Part shown: in pieces, positions 7,022 through 16,401 of the stretch
Position numbering within the stretch: position 1 is the first letter of the stretch
Layout: the number at the start of each line of letters is the position of its first letter
IMG/VR virus record: IMGVR_UViG_3300025137_000327
Span: 1-22,428 of that record
Direction: 5' to 3' (one strand)
Length of the DNA: 22,428 bases
From: a virus
Program-made: the position numbers and the translations under genes
Notes under the pieces: model-generated
Database searches by the model: none
Told to the model about the DNA's origin: nothing
The model's input: only the letters and a program-made list of their open reading frames with translations

Positions 7022-7044
7022 TTGTTTATTATACGATATTTTTT

Positions 7045-7968
7045 ATGAGTACACAACCTTTAACTAATCCAGATCAAAAAACCCCTGGTCAAGCAGTGGG
7101 CAAAGTAGCTCGTAATGTGTTTAACAGAACACTGGGTAGACTGTTTGGTGCAGGCCTAAACAAAGGTGCTGAAAAAGGAATCTTTGGTGGAAATCCAAAC
7201 AAAGCAAGATTTACTACAAGAAGCAAAAGCACTGATTGGAGAGTCAAACTTACCATTCCTACTAACAGCAGTCTTTTACAGCAAACATTTTTTCCAGATG
7301 GAAAAAATCCACTAGGTAGCGAATATCAAATTATGAATGAAATAGCTGATCACGGAGGCATAGTATTTCCTTTAACACCTTCGGTGATAATGCAACACAC
7401 AGCAAATTATTCTCAATTGGCAACTACTCACGCAAATTATCCTTACTATGCATATCAAAATTCCGAGCCTGCTAACATGACCATTGTAGGAGAATTTCCT
7501 GTACAGAATCAAAGTGACGCCGCGTACTGGGTAGCATCGGTTCATTTTTTAAGAGCAGTGACTAAAATGTTTTTTGGTGGTGAAGAAGCCACTAGAGGAA
7601 ATCCACCACCAATTTTAAAATTAAATGGTTATGGAGATCATGTTTTCAAAAACGTGCCTGTAATAGTTACAAACTTTACATGCGAATTAAGATCTGATGT
7701 AGACTACATCTCCACAGCACAAGGAACACAAATAGGAACAAACGCATCACGTTTAGGAACAGGTCCAGCCGGCGAGTCCATTGTTACTTTGAATTCAACA
7801 AGTGAAATACCAGCAACATGGGCACCATCGTTGAGCACAATCACTGTACAGATACAACCAGTTTACAGTAGAGACACAGTGAAAAACTTTTCAATGAAAA
7901 AATTTGTTTCTGGAGAGCTACACAATTTTGGCCAAGACGGTCCCAGAGAAGGATCAGGATTTATTTAA
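7045..7968 (+). CDS. 48: gp48-like baseplate tail-tube cap protein
   Basis: This 307-aa protein looks like the tail-tube cap/initiator of T4-like phages (gp48, paralogous to gp54), which sits on the baseplate hub and nucleates tube polymerisation. Seen: a Gly/Lys-rich N-terminus (to about 50), then a β-rich body with GGIVFPLTPSV, ANYPYYAYQNSEP, a GEFPVQNQ strand, TKMFFG, and LNGYGDHVF; this pattern is typical, from memory, of the marine phage gp48 family. ATG 7045 was chosen; the GTG at 7009 would place the late promoter inside the gene. There is no Shine-Dalgarno before 7045. It abuts gp53, sharing one base (TAATG). The gp48 versus gp54 distinction is uncertain. Confidence 0.65.
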   Translation: MSTQPLTNPDQKTPGQAVGKVARNVFNRTLGRLFGAGLNKGAEKGIFGGNPNKARFTTRSKSTDWRVKLTIPTNSSLLQQTFFPDGKNPLGSEYQIMNEIADHGGIVFPLTPSVIMQHTANYSQLATTHANYPYYAYQNSEPANMTIVGEFPVQNQSDAAYWVASVHFLRAVTKMFFGGEEATRGNPPPILKLNGYGDHVFKNVPVIVTNFTCELRSDVDYISTAQGTQIGTNASRLGTGPAGESIVTLNSTSEIPATWAPSLSTITVQIQPVYSRDTVKNFSMKKFVSGELHNFGQDGPREGSGFI

Positions 7969-8267
7969 TGGCTAATTATTCAAACACATCTCCATACTTT
8001 GGTACAGGACAAAACAATATTAGTTTAGATTTTTTAGTACCGAGAACTCTTACAGCAGATGCTGACGATGTGTCATACACTATAGATAGAATTTACGCAT
8101 ACAGACCGGACCTATTGGCCTTTGACTTGTACGGTTCTCCAAGACTTTGGTGGGTGTTTGCTCAAAGAAATCCAAATCAAATTGAAGATCCAGTATACGA
8201 TTTTGCTCCGGGAGTAATAATTCAATTGCCTAAGTTAAGCAATTTGAAAAAAGATTTGGGAATCTAA
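7968..8267 (+). CDS. 53: gp53 baseplate wedge protein
   Basis: This 99-aa protein matches the compact gp53 of marine T4-like phages. Its C-terminus, PRLWWVFAQRNPN (58-70) followed by DFAPGVIIQLP, is the LysM-like fold that closes the contact between wedges in the baseplate. T4 gp53 is 196 aa, so this is the short form. AGAAGGATCAGGA ahead of the ATG gives a plausible ribosome-binding site inside the preceding gene, whose stop it overlaps by one base. Confidence 0.85.
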   Translation: MANYSNTSPYFGTGQNNISLDFLVPRTLTADADDVSYTIDRIYAYRPDLLAFDLYGSPRLWWVFAQRNPNQIEDPVYDFAPGVIIQLPKLSNLKKDLGI

Positions 8268-8268
8268 A

Positions 8269-10284
8269 ATGTTCACAGATCCTTACACAGGCAAAACAAT
8301 ATTGACATCCGACAAGGTCAACAATAATTCTGGCACGTTAGTTGGCGAGAATAAATTACATCAATTTGCCTCTTACAATTATGTTTTGACTCTTAGTGCT
8401 TTGGGAAGAAATGACATGGAAGATCCAGAAAACATTCCAACAAGGGCACCACATGACATCATTGCCAGAACTGGAGGCATTATTGATGCCAATGTTACTA
8501 CAAGAATAGTTGAAGCTACACGTGGAGCAGATATTCTAGGCAACACTATTAAACCGGTGAGAAAAGAAGAAGCAATCGTAGCCAGTCAACAAATTTTAAA
8601 ACAAGCAAGAGACATATATTTTAATTCTGTTACCATAGACAGTTTTCCGAGACCAAACGAATTTAGAAAACTAATGAACTACACAAAGATTGAAATGTCG
8701 CTTGAAGAACCCAACGGAATAACATTTTGGGAAAAGTGCAAAGCGGCCGCATTTAACAACGGTTACCGTAATCATACAACAGCACCTTTTTTGATATCAA
8801 TAGAATTTAAAGGCTTTGATACAGCCGGTAATGAAATACAAGATGCAGTGCCTAAAAGAGTTTATCCTGTAAGACTTAGTAAATCCAGTCTGCGTATGAG
8901 TGCAGGTGGCACCACTTATTCAGTAGAAGCGTATCCATGGACAGAATTTGGCATGGTCAATGCATTTCTTTATACCAGATCAGGCAGTAGTGTAGTTGGA
9001 GAAGGAAAAAAATTAATAACTATTTTAAAAAAATTAGCAGATCAACTAAACAAAGACATTGAGGATAACGAACAAAAAAAAGGCTTGCGTGAATTTGCTG
9101 ACAGTTATGAAATTACTGCAGACCCAAGCATAGGCAGAATAGACGGAGACAGCGACAATCAATATCCGGTCACAGGATTTTTAGGACTTAGTGTCAATCG
9201 TTTTTCAAAAGTCACCTATTCAAAAAATCATTCTATTGTTAAAGTGCTAGAGGATCTAGTAAGACAATATAGCAAATACAATAACATTGAAAAAATCTTA
9301 TTAAACAATGCAAACAAGTTTGGTGATGGAGCCAAAATAAGTGAGATAGATCAATACATTGATTGGTTTAAAATAATAACCACTGTAAAAGAAGAACCCG
9401 AATTTGATCGTGTTCTAAAAACACACAGAAGAACAATAAAATATCACATCAAAGAATTTAAGATACACATACTTAATTTTGTTAAAGCAGGCTACGGTTT
9501 CAATTTTGATTATACCAATGCTGTACGAAGAGTGTTTGACTACACATATACAGGAAAAAATTTAGACATTTTAGATTTAAATGTTGAATATAATGCAGGA
9601 TATTTCCAAGCAATTTTAAGAAAAACAGATCCAACATTTATAAACAAGGTTAAAAGATTTTTTACGGAAAAGGTTCGTTCAATATCAGGTACAGGAACAT
9701 TTGAAGCAGATCCGCTGTTGCCGTTGAGTCAGTATATTTCAACTTTGAATAGTGAAAATCCTAACATACAACCAAGTGACGAAACAACAGGATCAATTCA
9801 AGCAGTGGCAGATGTGCAATATGATTATTTGGTTAATCCAAAAGGAGACATGGTCAACGTTGAAATGAAAATAATGGGAGATCCAGCATTCTTAGGCCAG
9901 GACTATGCCATACCTATGAAAATTGGCAGTGAGACAGTTAGGGCAAAAATAGGACCAAACATTTTTGATGCACAAACTGGAGCATTTAATTTTGATAACG
10001 GCGAAGTTGTTGTACAACTTAATTTCAAATTTCCCAGTGACTTTGACGAAAACACAGGATTGTACAAATTCAATACTGAAGCCACACCACAGTTCACAGG
10101 ATTATATAGAATAATAAGAGTTGAAAACAGATTTGAAAACGGACAATTTACACAAAATTTAACCATGGCTAGATGCAACAATCAAAGAAGAGTCACACCT
10201 GGTTATGTGAGAAACGCTAACCTAAACAATGCTAATTTGGCAGGTGATGGTGGCCCAATTAACACAGGAGGTATATCAGCATAA
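8269..10284 (+). CDS. Large baseplate hub-region structural protein
   Basis: A 671-aa protein lies between gp53 and gp5, the place where marine T4-like phages carry a big virion structural protein. I recognise no catalytic motif. A β-rich block around residues 170-225 (PFLISIEFKGFD, then YPVRLSKSSLRMSAGGTTYS) resembles tube/hub domains. A central helical, charged part lies at about 240-460. The C-terminal block (about 560-650: PMKIGSE, VQLNFKFPSD, GLYRIIRVENRFENGQFTQNL) resembles the end of phage hub proteins such as gp27 or gpD. I infer a hub role (gp27-position analogue) carrying the gp5 spike encoded next, but direct homology is not demonstrated. GGGA 10-13 bases before the ATG is the probable Shine-Dalgarno. 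It shares one base with gp5. Confidence 0.55.
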   Translation: MFTDPYTGKTILTSDKVNNNSGTLVGENKLHQFASYNYVLTLSALGRNDMEDPENIPTRAPHDIIARTGGIIDANVTTRIVEATRGADILGNTIKPVRKEEAIVASQQILKQARDIYFNSVTIDSFPRPNEFRKLMNYTKIEMSLEEPNGITFWEKCKAAAFNNGYRNHTTAPFLISIEFKGFDTAGNEIQDAVPKRVYPVRLSKSSLRMSAGGTTYSVEAYPWTEFGMVNAFLYTRSGSSVVGEGKKLITILKKLADQLNKDIEDNEQKKGLREFADSYEITADPSIGRIDGDSDNQYPVTGFLGLSVNRFSKVTYSKNHSIVKVLEDLVRQYSKYNNIEKILLNNANKFGDGAKISEIDQYIDWFKIITTVKEEPEFDRVLKTHRRTIKYHIKEFKIHILNFVKAGYGFNFDYTNAVRRVFDYTYTGKNLDILDLNVEYNAGYFQAILRKTDPTFINKVKRFFTEKVRSISGTGTFEADPLLPLSQYISTLNSENPNIQPSDETTGSIQAVADVQYDYLVNPKGDMVNVEMKIMGDPAFLGQDYAIPMKIGSETVRAKIGPNIFDAQTGAFNFDNGEVVVQLNFKFPSDFDENTGLYKFNTEATPQFTGLYRIIRVENRFENGQFTQNLTMARCNNQRRVTPGYVRNANLNNANLAGDGGPINTGGISA

Positions 10285-12443
10285 TGGCACTCAGTCAAGG
10301 ATATAGTTCAACAACAAAAGTAACCAATGACACGTCATACACGACTATGGATTCGGGTCCTTATGTGGCAATTGTAAAAGTTAACGAAGACACAACCAGA
10401 ATGGGCAGAATTGGTGTTGTTATTCCTGCCATACATGGTGCAGACAACGTGACAACAGAACAATTGATATCATGTGAGTATCTTTCTCCATTCTATGGAG
10501 CAAAAAGTGCCAGTACAGTAAATCCGTCAGATGTTACAAACTTCGCCAACTCTCAACATGCATATGGAATGTGGATGACTCCACCCGACATTGACACCAA
10601 AGTTTTGGTTATATTTGCAGAAGGAAAAATCACACAGGGATATTGGATTGGGTGCATACAAGAACCGTTTGCCAACAACATGGTTCCTGGATTGGCCAGT
10701 TCTGAAAATGTCTATGAAAGAGTAGGCGCTAACGAACTTGGTGCTTCAACACCAATACAAACAGATTACGGACAAAAATATGTCCCTGTTGGCGAGACAA
10801 ATAGAGGAATTTTTGATGAAGCAAAAGTAGCAGGTTTTGACAAATTAAAAAAACCTATACATCCATTTGCAGACGTTTTAAAAGGTCAAGGACTTAGTCA
10901 AGACAATGTAAGAGGAAATACCAGTTCATCAGCTCGAAGAGAATCTCCAAGTAATGTCTTTGGAATTAGTACACCAGGGCCTATAGACAACAGGTCTACT
11001 AAATTTGATAACATTGGACCTACAGACAGCAATCAAAGTAGAAGAACAGTAAGAAAAGGTGGACACACTTTTGTAATGGATGACGGTGACAGCAAAGGTG
11101 ACAATCAACTAGTGAGATTGAGAACCAGTTCAGGTCATCAACTGGTCATGAATGACAGTGCAGGTGTTGTTTATCTGGCCAATTCAGAAGGCACTGTGTG
11201 GATGGAATTTTCAAACAATGGTATGGTTGATGTGTATGCTCAAACAGGATACAATTTAAGATCCGGCGCAGATATTAATTTCCACGCAGAAGGCAATATT
11301 AATATGTACGCAAACAAAAATATAAAAATTAAAGCCAACGAGAATTTTGAGACAAAAAATGGCAAGCAAGTTCCTTTAGGCGGTGTAAGTATTGATGGTG
11401 CAACAGTCAAAGCAATATCAACCCTTGATATGAGATTTCAAGCACAAAACATTTATAAAAAAGCGTTTGGGAAAATAGTCGCAGATGCTGGCACGCAAAA
11501 TATTCAACAAGGTAAAGGTCAAGTTCATTTAGTAGGAGGACAAGTGCATTTTAACAGCGCCGGAGTAGGAAATTATGTGCCGTCTATGTTTAGAACAAAT
11601 TTTTTACAGCCTTCAGGTACAGGTACCGCATCAACAAATTATCCGGACGTAACACTAAAACCAAAAGGTCAACTTTATGAAGTTGACAGATCGTTGCCAG
11701 GTATGAGCGGAATGAGAATACCTACTCATGAACCTTTTTGGGGACACCAAGATGTTGTACCAACATTTGGCTCAGTAGGTGGCACAGATGTCAACATAGG
11801 CACAGCCGGCTGGATTGAAAGTCAAAATAGAAATGCAGATTTAATGAGTGTCAAGTGGGCACAGTATCAAGCAGATTTAGAAAAAGAATTAGCAACAAAA
11901 ACTTCAGATGCAATAAGCAGTGTGACCAGTCTTTTCAATGCAGGGTATGCTGGCAAATATGGTGTGTCTAGTAGTTTTTTCACTGACGGAGTAACCGGAT
12001 ATAGTGCTTTAAGTTCAGGCGCATATGAAACATACAATAACATAGTGTCAAATATTGGCACCAACATTCAAGACGCCGTCACAAATGTTTTAATAAATGA
12101 GTCTGGAGTACTTTATACATCAGGAACAAATCAAATTATACAGACGTCGGGTTTAGACAAAGTCACAGGCAAGCTGAACCAAACAATTACTAGAGCAAAC
12201 AATGTTGGCACATTGTTGTCTGGCCAAGGTCTACAACAAGCAGTCGCAACAAATGTTGCTGGTTTGCAAAAAATAAACAATATAGCAAACAATGTGACTA
12301 AAGTCACTGAAACATATAAAAATATAGTTGGTGGCAAAGTTACGTCTGTTGTGCAGACAGCAACAGCGGTAAGTAATACAATTAGTACCGGAGTAAAAAT
12401 TGCAAGGGTGGCTAGAAGTGTAGGAAAATTCTTTGGATTTTAA
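10284..12443 (+). CDS. 5: gp5-like central spike/baseplate hub protein without visible lysozyme
   Basis: This 719-aa protein forms the membrane-piercing spike below the hub. Seen: an OB-fold with GPYVAIVKVNEDTTRMGRIGV (25-45), SCEYLSPFYGA (63-73), and VLVIFAEGKITQGYWIG (107-123), as in gp5/VgrG. A repetitive β-helix-like block follows (about 259-425) with GGHTFVMDDGD, LRTSSGHQLVMND and then a run of GxDINxxAxGNINxxAxxNIKI repeats, typical of spike shafts. The C-terminal 200+ residues are Ala/Ser/Thr/Asn-rich and probably helical. T4 gp5 has a lysozyme domain between OB-fold and helix; residues 130-255 here have no lysozyme-like Glu/Asp motif and are low in aromatic residues, so peptidoglycan cleavage must lie elsewhere. 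T4 gp5 has 575 aa. Confidence 0.85.
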   Translation: MALSQGYSSTTKVTNDTSYTTMDSGPYVAIVKVNEDTTRMGRIGVVIPAIHGADNVTTEQLISCEYLSPFYGAKSASTVNPSDVTNFANSQHAYGMWMTPPDIDTKVLVIFAEGKITQGYWIGCIQEPFANNMVPGLASSENVYERVGANELGASTPIQTDYGQKYVPVGETNRGIFDEAKVAGFDKLKKPIHPFADVLKGQGLSQDNVRGNTSSSARRESPSNVFGISTPGPIDNRSTKFDNIGPTDSNQSRRTVRKGGHTFVMDDGDSKGDNQLVRLRTSSGHQLVMNDSAGVVYLANSEGTVWMEFSNNGMVDVYAQTGYNLRSGADINFHAEGNINMYANKNIKIKANENFETKNGKQVPLGGVSIDGATVKAISTLDMRFQAQNIYKKAFGKIVADAGTQNIQQGKGQVHLVGGQVHFNSAGVGNYVPSMFRTNFLQPSGTGTASTNYPDVTLKPKGQLYEVDRSLPGMSGMRIPTHEPFWGHQDVVPTFGSVGGTDVNIGTAGWIESQNRNADLMSVKWAQYQADLEKELATKTSDAISSVTSLFNAGYAGKYGVSSSFFTDGVTGYSALSSGAYETYNNIVSNIGTNIQDAVTNVLINESGVLYTSGTNQIIQTSGLDKVTGKLNQTITRANNVGTLLSGQGLQQAVATNVAGLQKINNIANNVTKVTETYKNIVGGKVTSVVQTATAVSNTISTGVKIARVARSVGKFFGF

Positions 12444-12445
12444 TT

Positions 12446-12850
12446 ATGGCAGACGCAGATAACAGATACGTTGTTGGACAATCAACTTTTAAAGGGTTTA
12501 GCTCAAGAGCAGACCAACACAATTACAAACTGTATGATTTTGCTTTAATCAAGCAAGATTTAATAAACAGGTTAAGCGTAAGGAAAGGTGAACGAGTTGA
12601 AAATCCTGATTTTGGCACAATCATCTATGATGTTTTGTTTGAACCATTAACAGAAGGTGTAAAACAAGCCATTGCAGACGATGTTACTGCAAATTTAAAT
12701 GCAGATCCACGTCTACAAGCAGAAGAAATCATTGTTTCAGAGTTTGAACAAGGGATATCAGTACAAGCAACCATAAGATTTGTACCATACAATGTGGTAG
12801 AGAAGCTGACTTTTTCATTCGATGAAAATAGCACTCTGCGCCTATCTTAA
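12446..12850 (+). CDS. 25: gp25-like baseplate wedge protein
   Basis: The 134-aa product matches gp25, the lysozyme-fold wedge component that connects to the sheath in contractile tails and type VI secretion systems. Seen: YDFALIKQDLINRL (30-43), GERVENPDFGTIIYDVLFEPL (48-68), where the family has its EPR-like signature (here EPL), and a C-terminal β-strand section with TIRFVPYNVVEKLTFSF. Length is near T4 gp25 (132 aa). The ATG is two bases after the gp5 stop, so cotranslation is likely. It contributes no enzymatic activity in T4. Confidence 0.93.
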   Translation: MADADNRYVVGQSTFKGFSSRADQHNYKLYDFALIKQDLINRLSVRKGERVENPDFGTIIYDVLFEPLTEGVKQAIADDVTANLNADPRLQAEEIIVSEFEQGISVQATIRFVPYNVVEKLTFSFDENSTLRLS

Positions 12851-12860
12851 TATACGCACT

Positions 12861-12880
12861 TTATATAATCAATAAATATT
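12861..12880 (+). promoter_or_regulatory. Second late-promoter-like motif upstream of gp6
   Basis: AATAAATATT (12871-12880) differs from the motif at 7014 only in its first base over ten positions and lies 12 bases before the gp6 ATG; TTATATAAT precedes it. The 42-base gap between gp25 and gp6 is the only spacer over 3 bases in the operon, supporting an internal promoter. Expected transcription start would leave a very short leader. Confidence 0.45.
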
Positions 12881-12892
12881 CATACAAACAGT

Positions 12893-15800
12893 ATGGCCAC
12901 AACAGATAGACAGAACCGACTTTTAGTTGCCGAAGATTGGCGTAAGATTTACACCTCTTTTCAACAGGCAAATTTCAAATCTTACGATTTTGAAACCATT
13001 CGTAGAACAATGGTAGCGTACCTTAGAGAAAATTATCCAGACGATTTTAATGATTACATTGAATCCTCAGAGTATGTTGCACTTTTAGATTTAATTGCAT
13101 ACATTTCTCAATCACTTTCTTTCAGAGTTGATTTAAATGCTAGGGAAAATTTTTTAGAAACTGCTGAAAGACGAAATTCAATCTTAAGATTAGCAAGATT
13201 AATCAACTATAATGCCAAAAGAAACTTGGCGGCAACAGGACTGTTAAAATTTAGTTCTGTAACAACTACTGAGAACGTAAAAGATTCTTCAGGAACAGAC
13301 TTATCCAATGTGACAGTGGTATGGAATGACGGTACCAATGCAAATTATAGAGAACAATTTATTAATATTTTAAATGCGGCTAATTCAGCAGGACAAAAAT
13401 TTGGCAAGCCACAAGAAGCTGATACCATTGGTGGAATTAAAACAGAAATTTATTCTGCAAATTCTAACAACACAGACTTGCCTATGTTTGGATTTAGAAA
13501 AACTGTAAGTGGCATTGATAGAGCATTTGAAATAGTGCCTGCTACAATACAAGACTCAGAGTCAATATATGAAAGAACTCCAACACCGGGTGGTCCTTTT
13601 AGTTACATATACAGAACAGACGGCGCAGGAGATACATCTAACAACACAGGATTTTTTACACTTTTTAAACAGGGTGTCTTGCAAAATACAGAATTTACAG
13701 TTGATAATCCTACAACAAATTATATACAAACTATTAATACTAACAACATCAACAATACAGACGTATGGTTATACGAGCTTGATGATTTTAACCAAATTGA
13801 AAAACAATGGAAAGATGTTCCTACAACATCTGGAAACAATGCAATTTACAATTCTTTGGCCAAAGACGAAAGAGATGTTTACAACGTAATTACAAAAAAC
13901 AATGATACAGTTGATTTAGTATTTGGAGATGGCAATTTTTCAACTATACCCTCTGGTACTTTTAGAACATATTACAGGGTGTCAGACAATGCCAAATATT
14001 CCATACAGCCAGCAGACTTATCGGGTATAAATTGGACAGTTGATTACAATGATAAAAATGGTGCACCACAACAGCTAACAATTACAGCAAATTTACAGCA
14101 GTCAATTTACAATGCGGCAGGAACAGAATCAAACGATTCAATAAAGCAAAAAGCACCACAAGTATATTATTCACAAGACAGAATGATCACAGCAGAAGAT
14201 TACAATGTTGTGCCATTGTCAGCATCACAAGAAATAATAAAAGTAAAAGCAGTGAACCGTACAGCCTCTGGTATATCAAGAGCAAAAGAAATAATTGATC
14301 CAACAGGAGCGTATTCAAATGTAAATGTTTTCGCAGATGACGGTATACTTTACAGAGAAGAAACAACACCAACTTTTAGTTTTAGTTTTACAAATCAAAA
14401 CGAAATATTATCAACCATTAATAATAGTGTAGAAAATAAACTGAAAGAAGCAAGCACTAGACACTTCTTTTATTTTAAGTATGGCACTAAAGATTTAAGT
14501 GCCTTAGGAGCCGCATGGGTATCAACAACAACCGGCACAAATACTAACACTGGGTATTTCAATGCAGGCGGTCCATTAGCTATTGGCGATTTTGCAACTT
14601 CAAATTTAAAATATGCAAAAGTTGGTGCTTTAATAAAGTTAACATCTCCAGACACTAGAGAATTTTTAAATGGAAAACTTGTTACTGCAGGCACTGACAA
14701 TGCACAAGACAGAGCATGGGTAAAAGTATCTGCTGTTGTAGGTGATGGTTCAAACAACGGAGAGGGTAATTTAGAATCAGGAGTTGGTCCGGTTACTCTA
14801 AACAATGTTATTCCTGCAAACAGTGTTATAAGCTCAATATTTCCAGTATTCACAAACACTTTTAGTGCAAATTTGAAAAATGATTTGATAGACAGAATAA
14901 ATGCGTATGAAGAATTTGGTCTTAGATTCAATGAAGAATCAGGAGAGTATGTTGTAATTACAAGTGCCAATCTAAGTACATCTAGTGTGTTTAGTTTGAC
15001 CAATGCAGGCAATGCTACTTCAACCAATTCAGATCAAAGTTGGTTGTTTAAGTTTACTAATGACGGTAACACTTATACTGTAACTTATAGAGCCCTATCT
15101 TATTATTTTGAATCTGAAGGACAAAACAAATTTCACTTTGATAAAACAGAAAAAATATATGACTACACAACAGGTGTGTCTGTAAAAGACAAAGTGACTG
15201 TTTTAAAAAACAACACTGTGTTATCAACAGCATTGGGTATAGGTTATCCGATTGATTGGCAAATTGTTGACACTGTTGAAGAAGATGACGGATACCAAGA
15301 CAACAGAAAAGTGCAAGTTGGATTTTTTGATTCTGACGATGATGGCGTAGTTGATAATCCTGATATTTTTGATATTATAGTTGAACCTACTACTAATGTA
15401 TCTACAAAATTTGTTTTCTTTGAAAAATATTTAAGCTATAATCAAATTGAAAGATTTAGACCATACGCATCAACTAATTTTGTTGTAAGCCAAAACGAAA
15501 CAGACATTACTTTGCCTGGATCGTACACCGACGGACAACTCTTCTATTTTTATGACGATGCAGAAAACATTATTAAAAAATATGATTCAACAGCAATCAC
15601 TTTGACAACAACTACAGATTACATTGTAAGAAAAGGAAGAAGTGCTTTAAATTTCCAATACAGGCACAACGCCGGCCAAGACACAAGAATTGATCCTAGT
15701 GTAAGCAACATTATAGATCTTTACCTTTTAGAAAGCACATACGATTCAAGATTTAGAACTTGGCTGAGAGAAGGTGGTGTTAAACCAACTGCATCTACTT

Positions 15801-16399
15801 CCGACCAATTAAGAATAGCGTATTCTGGTTCATTAAATCCTGTAAAAGGATTATCAGATCAAATTGTATATCATCCTGTGAAATACAAAATACTTTTTGG
15901 TACAAAAGCAGATGAAGCATTCCAAGCCACATTTAAGGTTGTTAAAAATCCGTCAACCAACATTACTAATGCAATTGTTAAAACAAGAACAATTCAAGCA
16001 ATGAATGAATTTTTTGCACTTACAAATTTTGATTTTGGTGACACATTTTATTTTACAGAATTAGCGGCATACATTCACCAACAACTAGCACCTGACTTGC
16101 TTACTGTTGTGATAGTGCCAAACCAAAGCAGTCAAGGTTTTGGTTCACTGTTCCAAATTAGTGGAGCAGACGATGAAATTTTTATCAGTGGGGCCACCGT
16201 TGATGATATAGCGATAATTGATGCCTTAGGCGCCAACCAGTTGGTATCCAGCGGCTCAGTCGTAACATCAACCACAGATACAACAACAACGTCAAGATCA
16301 ACATCAGCAGTATCATCGGTGACCTCTACAACATCTGGATCTGGATATAGCTCAGGCAGTTCATCATCTAGTTCAGGCAGTAGCGGATCGGGATACTAG
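12893..16399 (+). CDS. 6: gp6-like baseplate wedge protein, enlarged
   Basis: This 1168-aa protein is the main wedge component that forms the inner iris of the baseplate. Seen: a conserved N-terminal portion with DWRKIYTSFQQANFKSYDF and VALLDLIAYISQSLSFRVDLN (about 15-82), and a gpJ-like core with VFGDGNFSTIPSG (341-353) and DRMITAEDYNVVPL. A long insertion with a DSDDDGVVDNPD loop (813-824) follows, resembling calcium-binding thrombospondin-3-type repeats. The conserved end has RIDPSVSNIIDLYLL, then FDFGDTFYFTEL and GATVDDIAIID. T4 gp6 has 660 aa, so this one is nearly twice as long. The last ~50 residues are almost wholly Ser, Thr and Gly. No Shine-Dalgarno is evident before ATG 12893. Confidence 0.9.
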   Translation: MATTDRQNRLLVAEDWRKIYTSFQQANFKSYDFETIRRTMVAYLRENYPDDFNDYIESSEYVALLDLIAYISQSLSFRVDLNARENFLETAERRNSILRLARLINYNAKRNLAATGLLKFSSVTTTENVKDSSGTDLSNVTVVWNDGTNANYREQFINILNAANSAGQKFGKPQEADTIGGIKTEIYSANSNNTDLPMFGFRKTVSGIDRAFEIVPATIQDSESIYERTPTPGGPFSYIYRTDGAGDTSNNTGFFTLFKQGVLQNTEFTVDNPTTNYIQTINTNNINNTDVWLYELDDFNQIEKQWKDVPTTSGNNAIYNSLAKDERDVYNVITKNNDTVDLVFGDGNFSTIPSGTFRTYYRVSDNAKYSIQPADLSGINWTVDYNDKNGAPQQLTITANLQQSIYNAAGTESNDSIKQKAPQVYYSQDRMITAEDYNVVPLSASQEIIKVKAVNRTASGISRAKEIIDPTGAYSNVNVFADDGILYREETTPTFSFSFTNQNEILSTINNSVENKLKEASTRHFFYFKYGTKDLSALGAAWVSTTTGTNTNTGYFNAGGPLAIGDFATSNLKYAKVGALIKLTSPDTREFLNGKLVTAGTDNAQDRAWVKVSAVVGDGSNNGEGNLESGVGPVTLNNVIPANSVISSIFPVFTNTFSANLKNDLIDRINAYEEFGLRFNEESGEYVVITSANLSTSSVFSLTNAGNATSTNSDQSWLFKFTNDGNTYTVTYRALSYYFESEGQNKFHFDKTEKIYDYTTGVSVKDKVTVLKNNTVLSTALGIGYPIDWQIVDTVEEDDGYQDNRKVQVGFFDSDDDGVVDNPDIFDIIVEPTTNVSTKFVFFEKYLSYNQIERFRPYASTNFVVSQNETDITLPGSYTDGQLFYFYDDAENIIKKYDSTAITLTTTTDYIVRKGRSALNFQYRHNAGQDTRIDPSVSNIIDLYLLESTYDSRFRTWLREGGVKPTASTSDQLRIAYSGSLNPVKGLSDQIVYHPVKYKILFGTKADEAFQATFKVVKNPSTNITNAIVKTRTIQAMNEFFALTNFDFGDTFYFTELAAYIHQQLAPDLLTVVIVPNQSSQGFGSLFQISGADDEIFISGATVDDIAIIDALGANQLVSSGSVVTSTTDTTTTSRSTSAVSSVTSTTSGSGYSSGSSSSSSGSSGSGY

Positions 16400-16401
16400 C
16401 A

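Noticed and set aside
7009-7044. GTG start 12 codons upstream for the gp48-like gene
   Set aside because: It would put the TATAAATA promoter motif in the coding region, and the added residues are hydrophobic without support.
14470-15027. 185-codon minus-strand open frame
   Set aside because: It lies wholly inside gp6, antisense, with no ribosome-binding site and no protein-like motif; the plus-strand frame is clearly coding.
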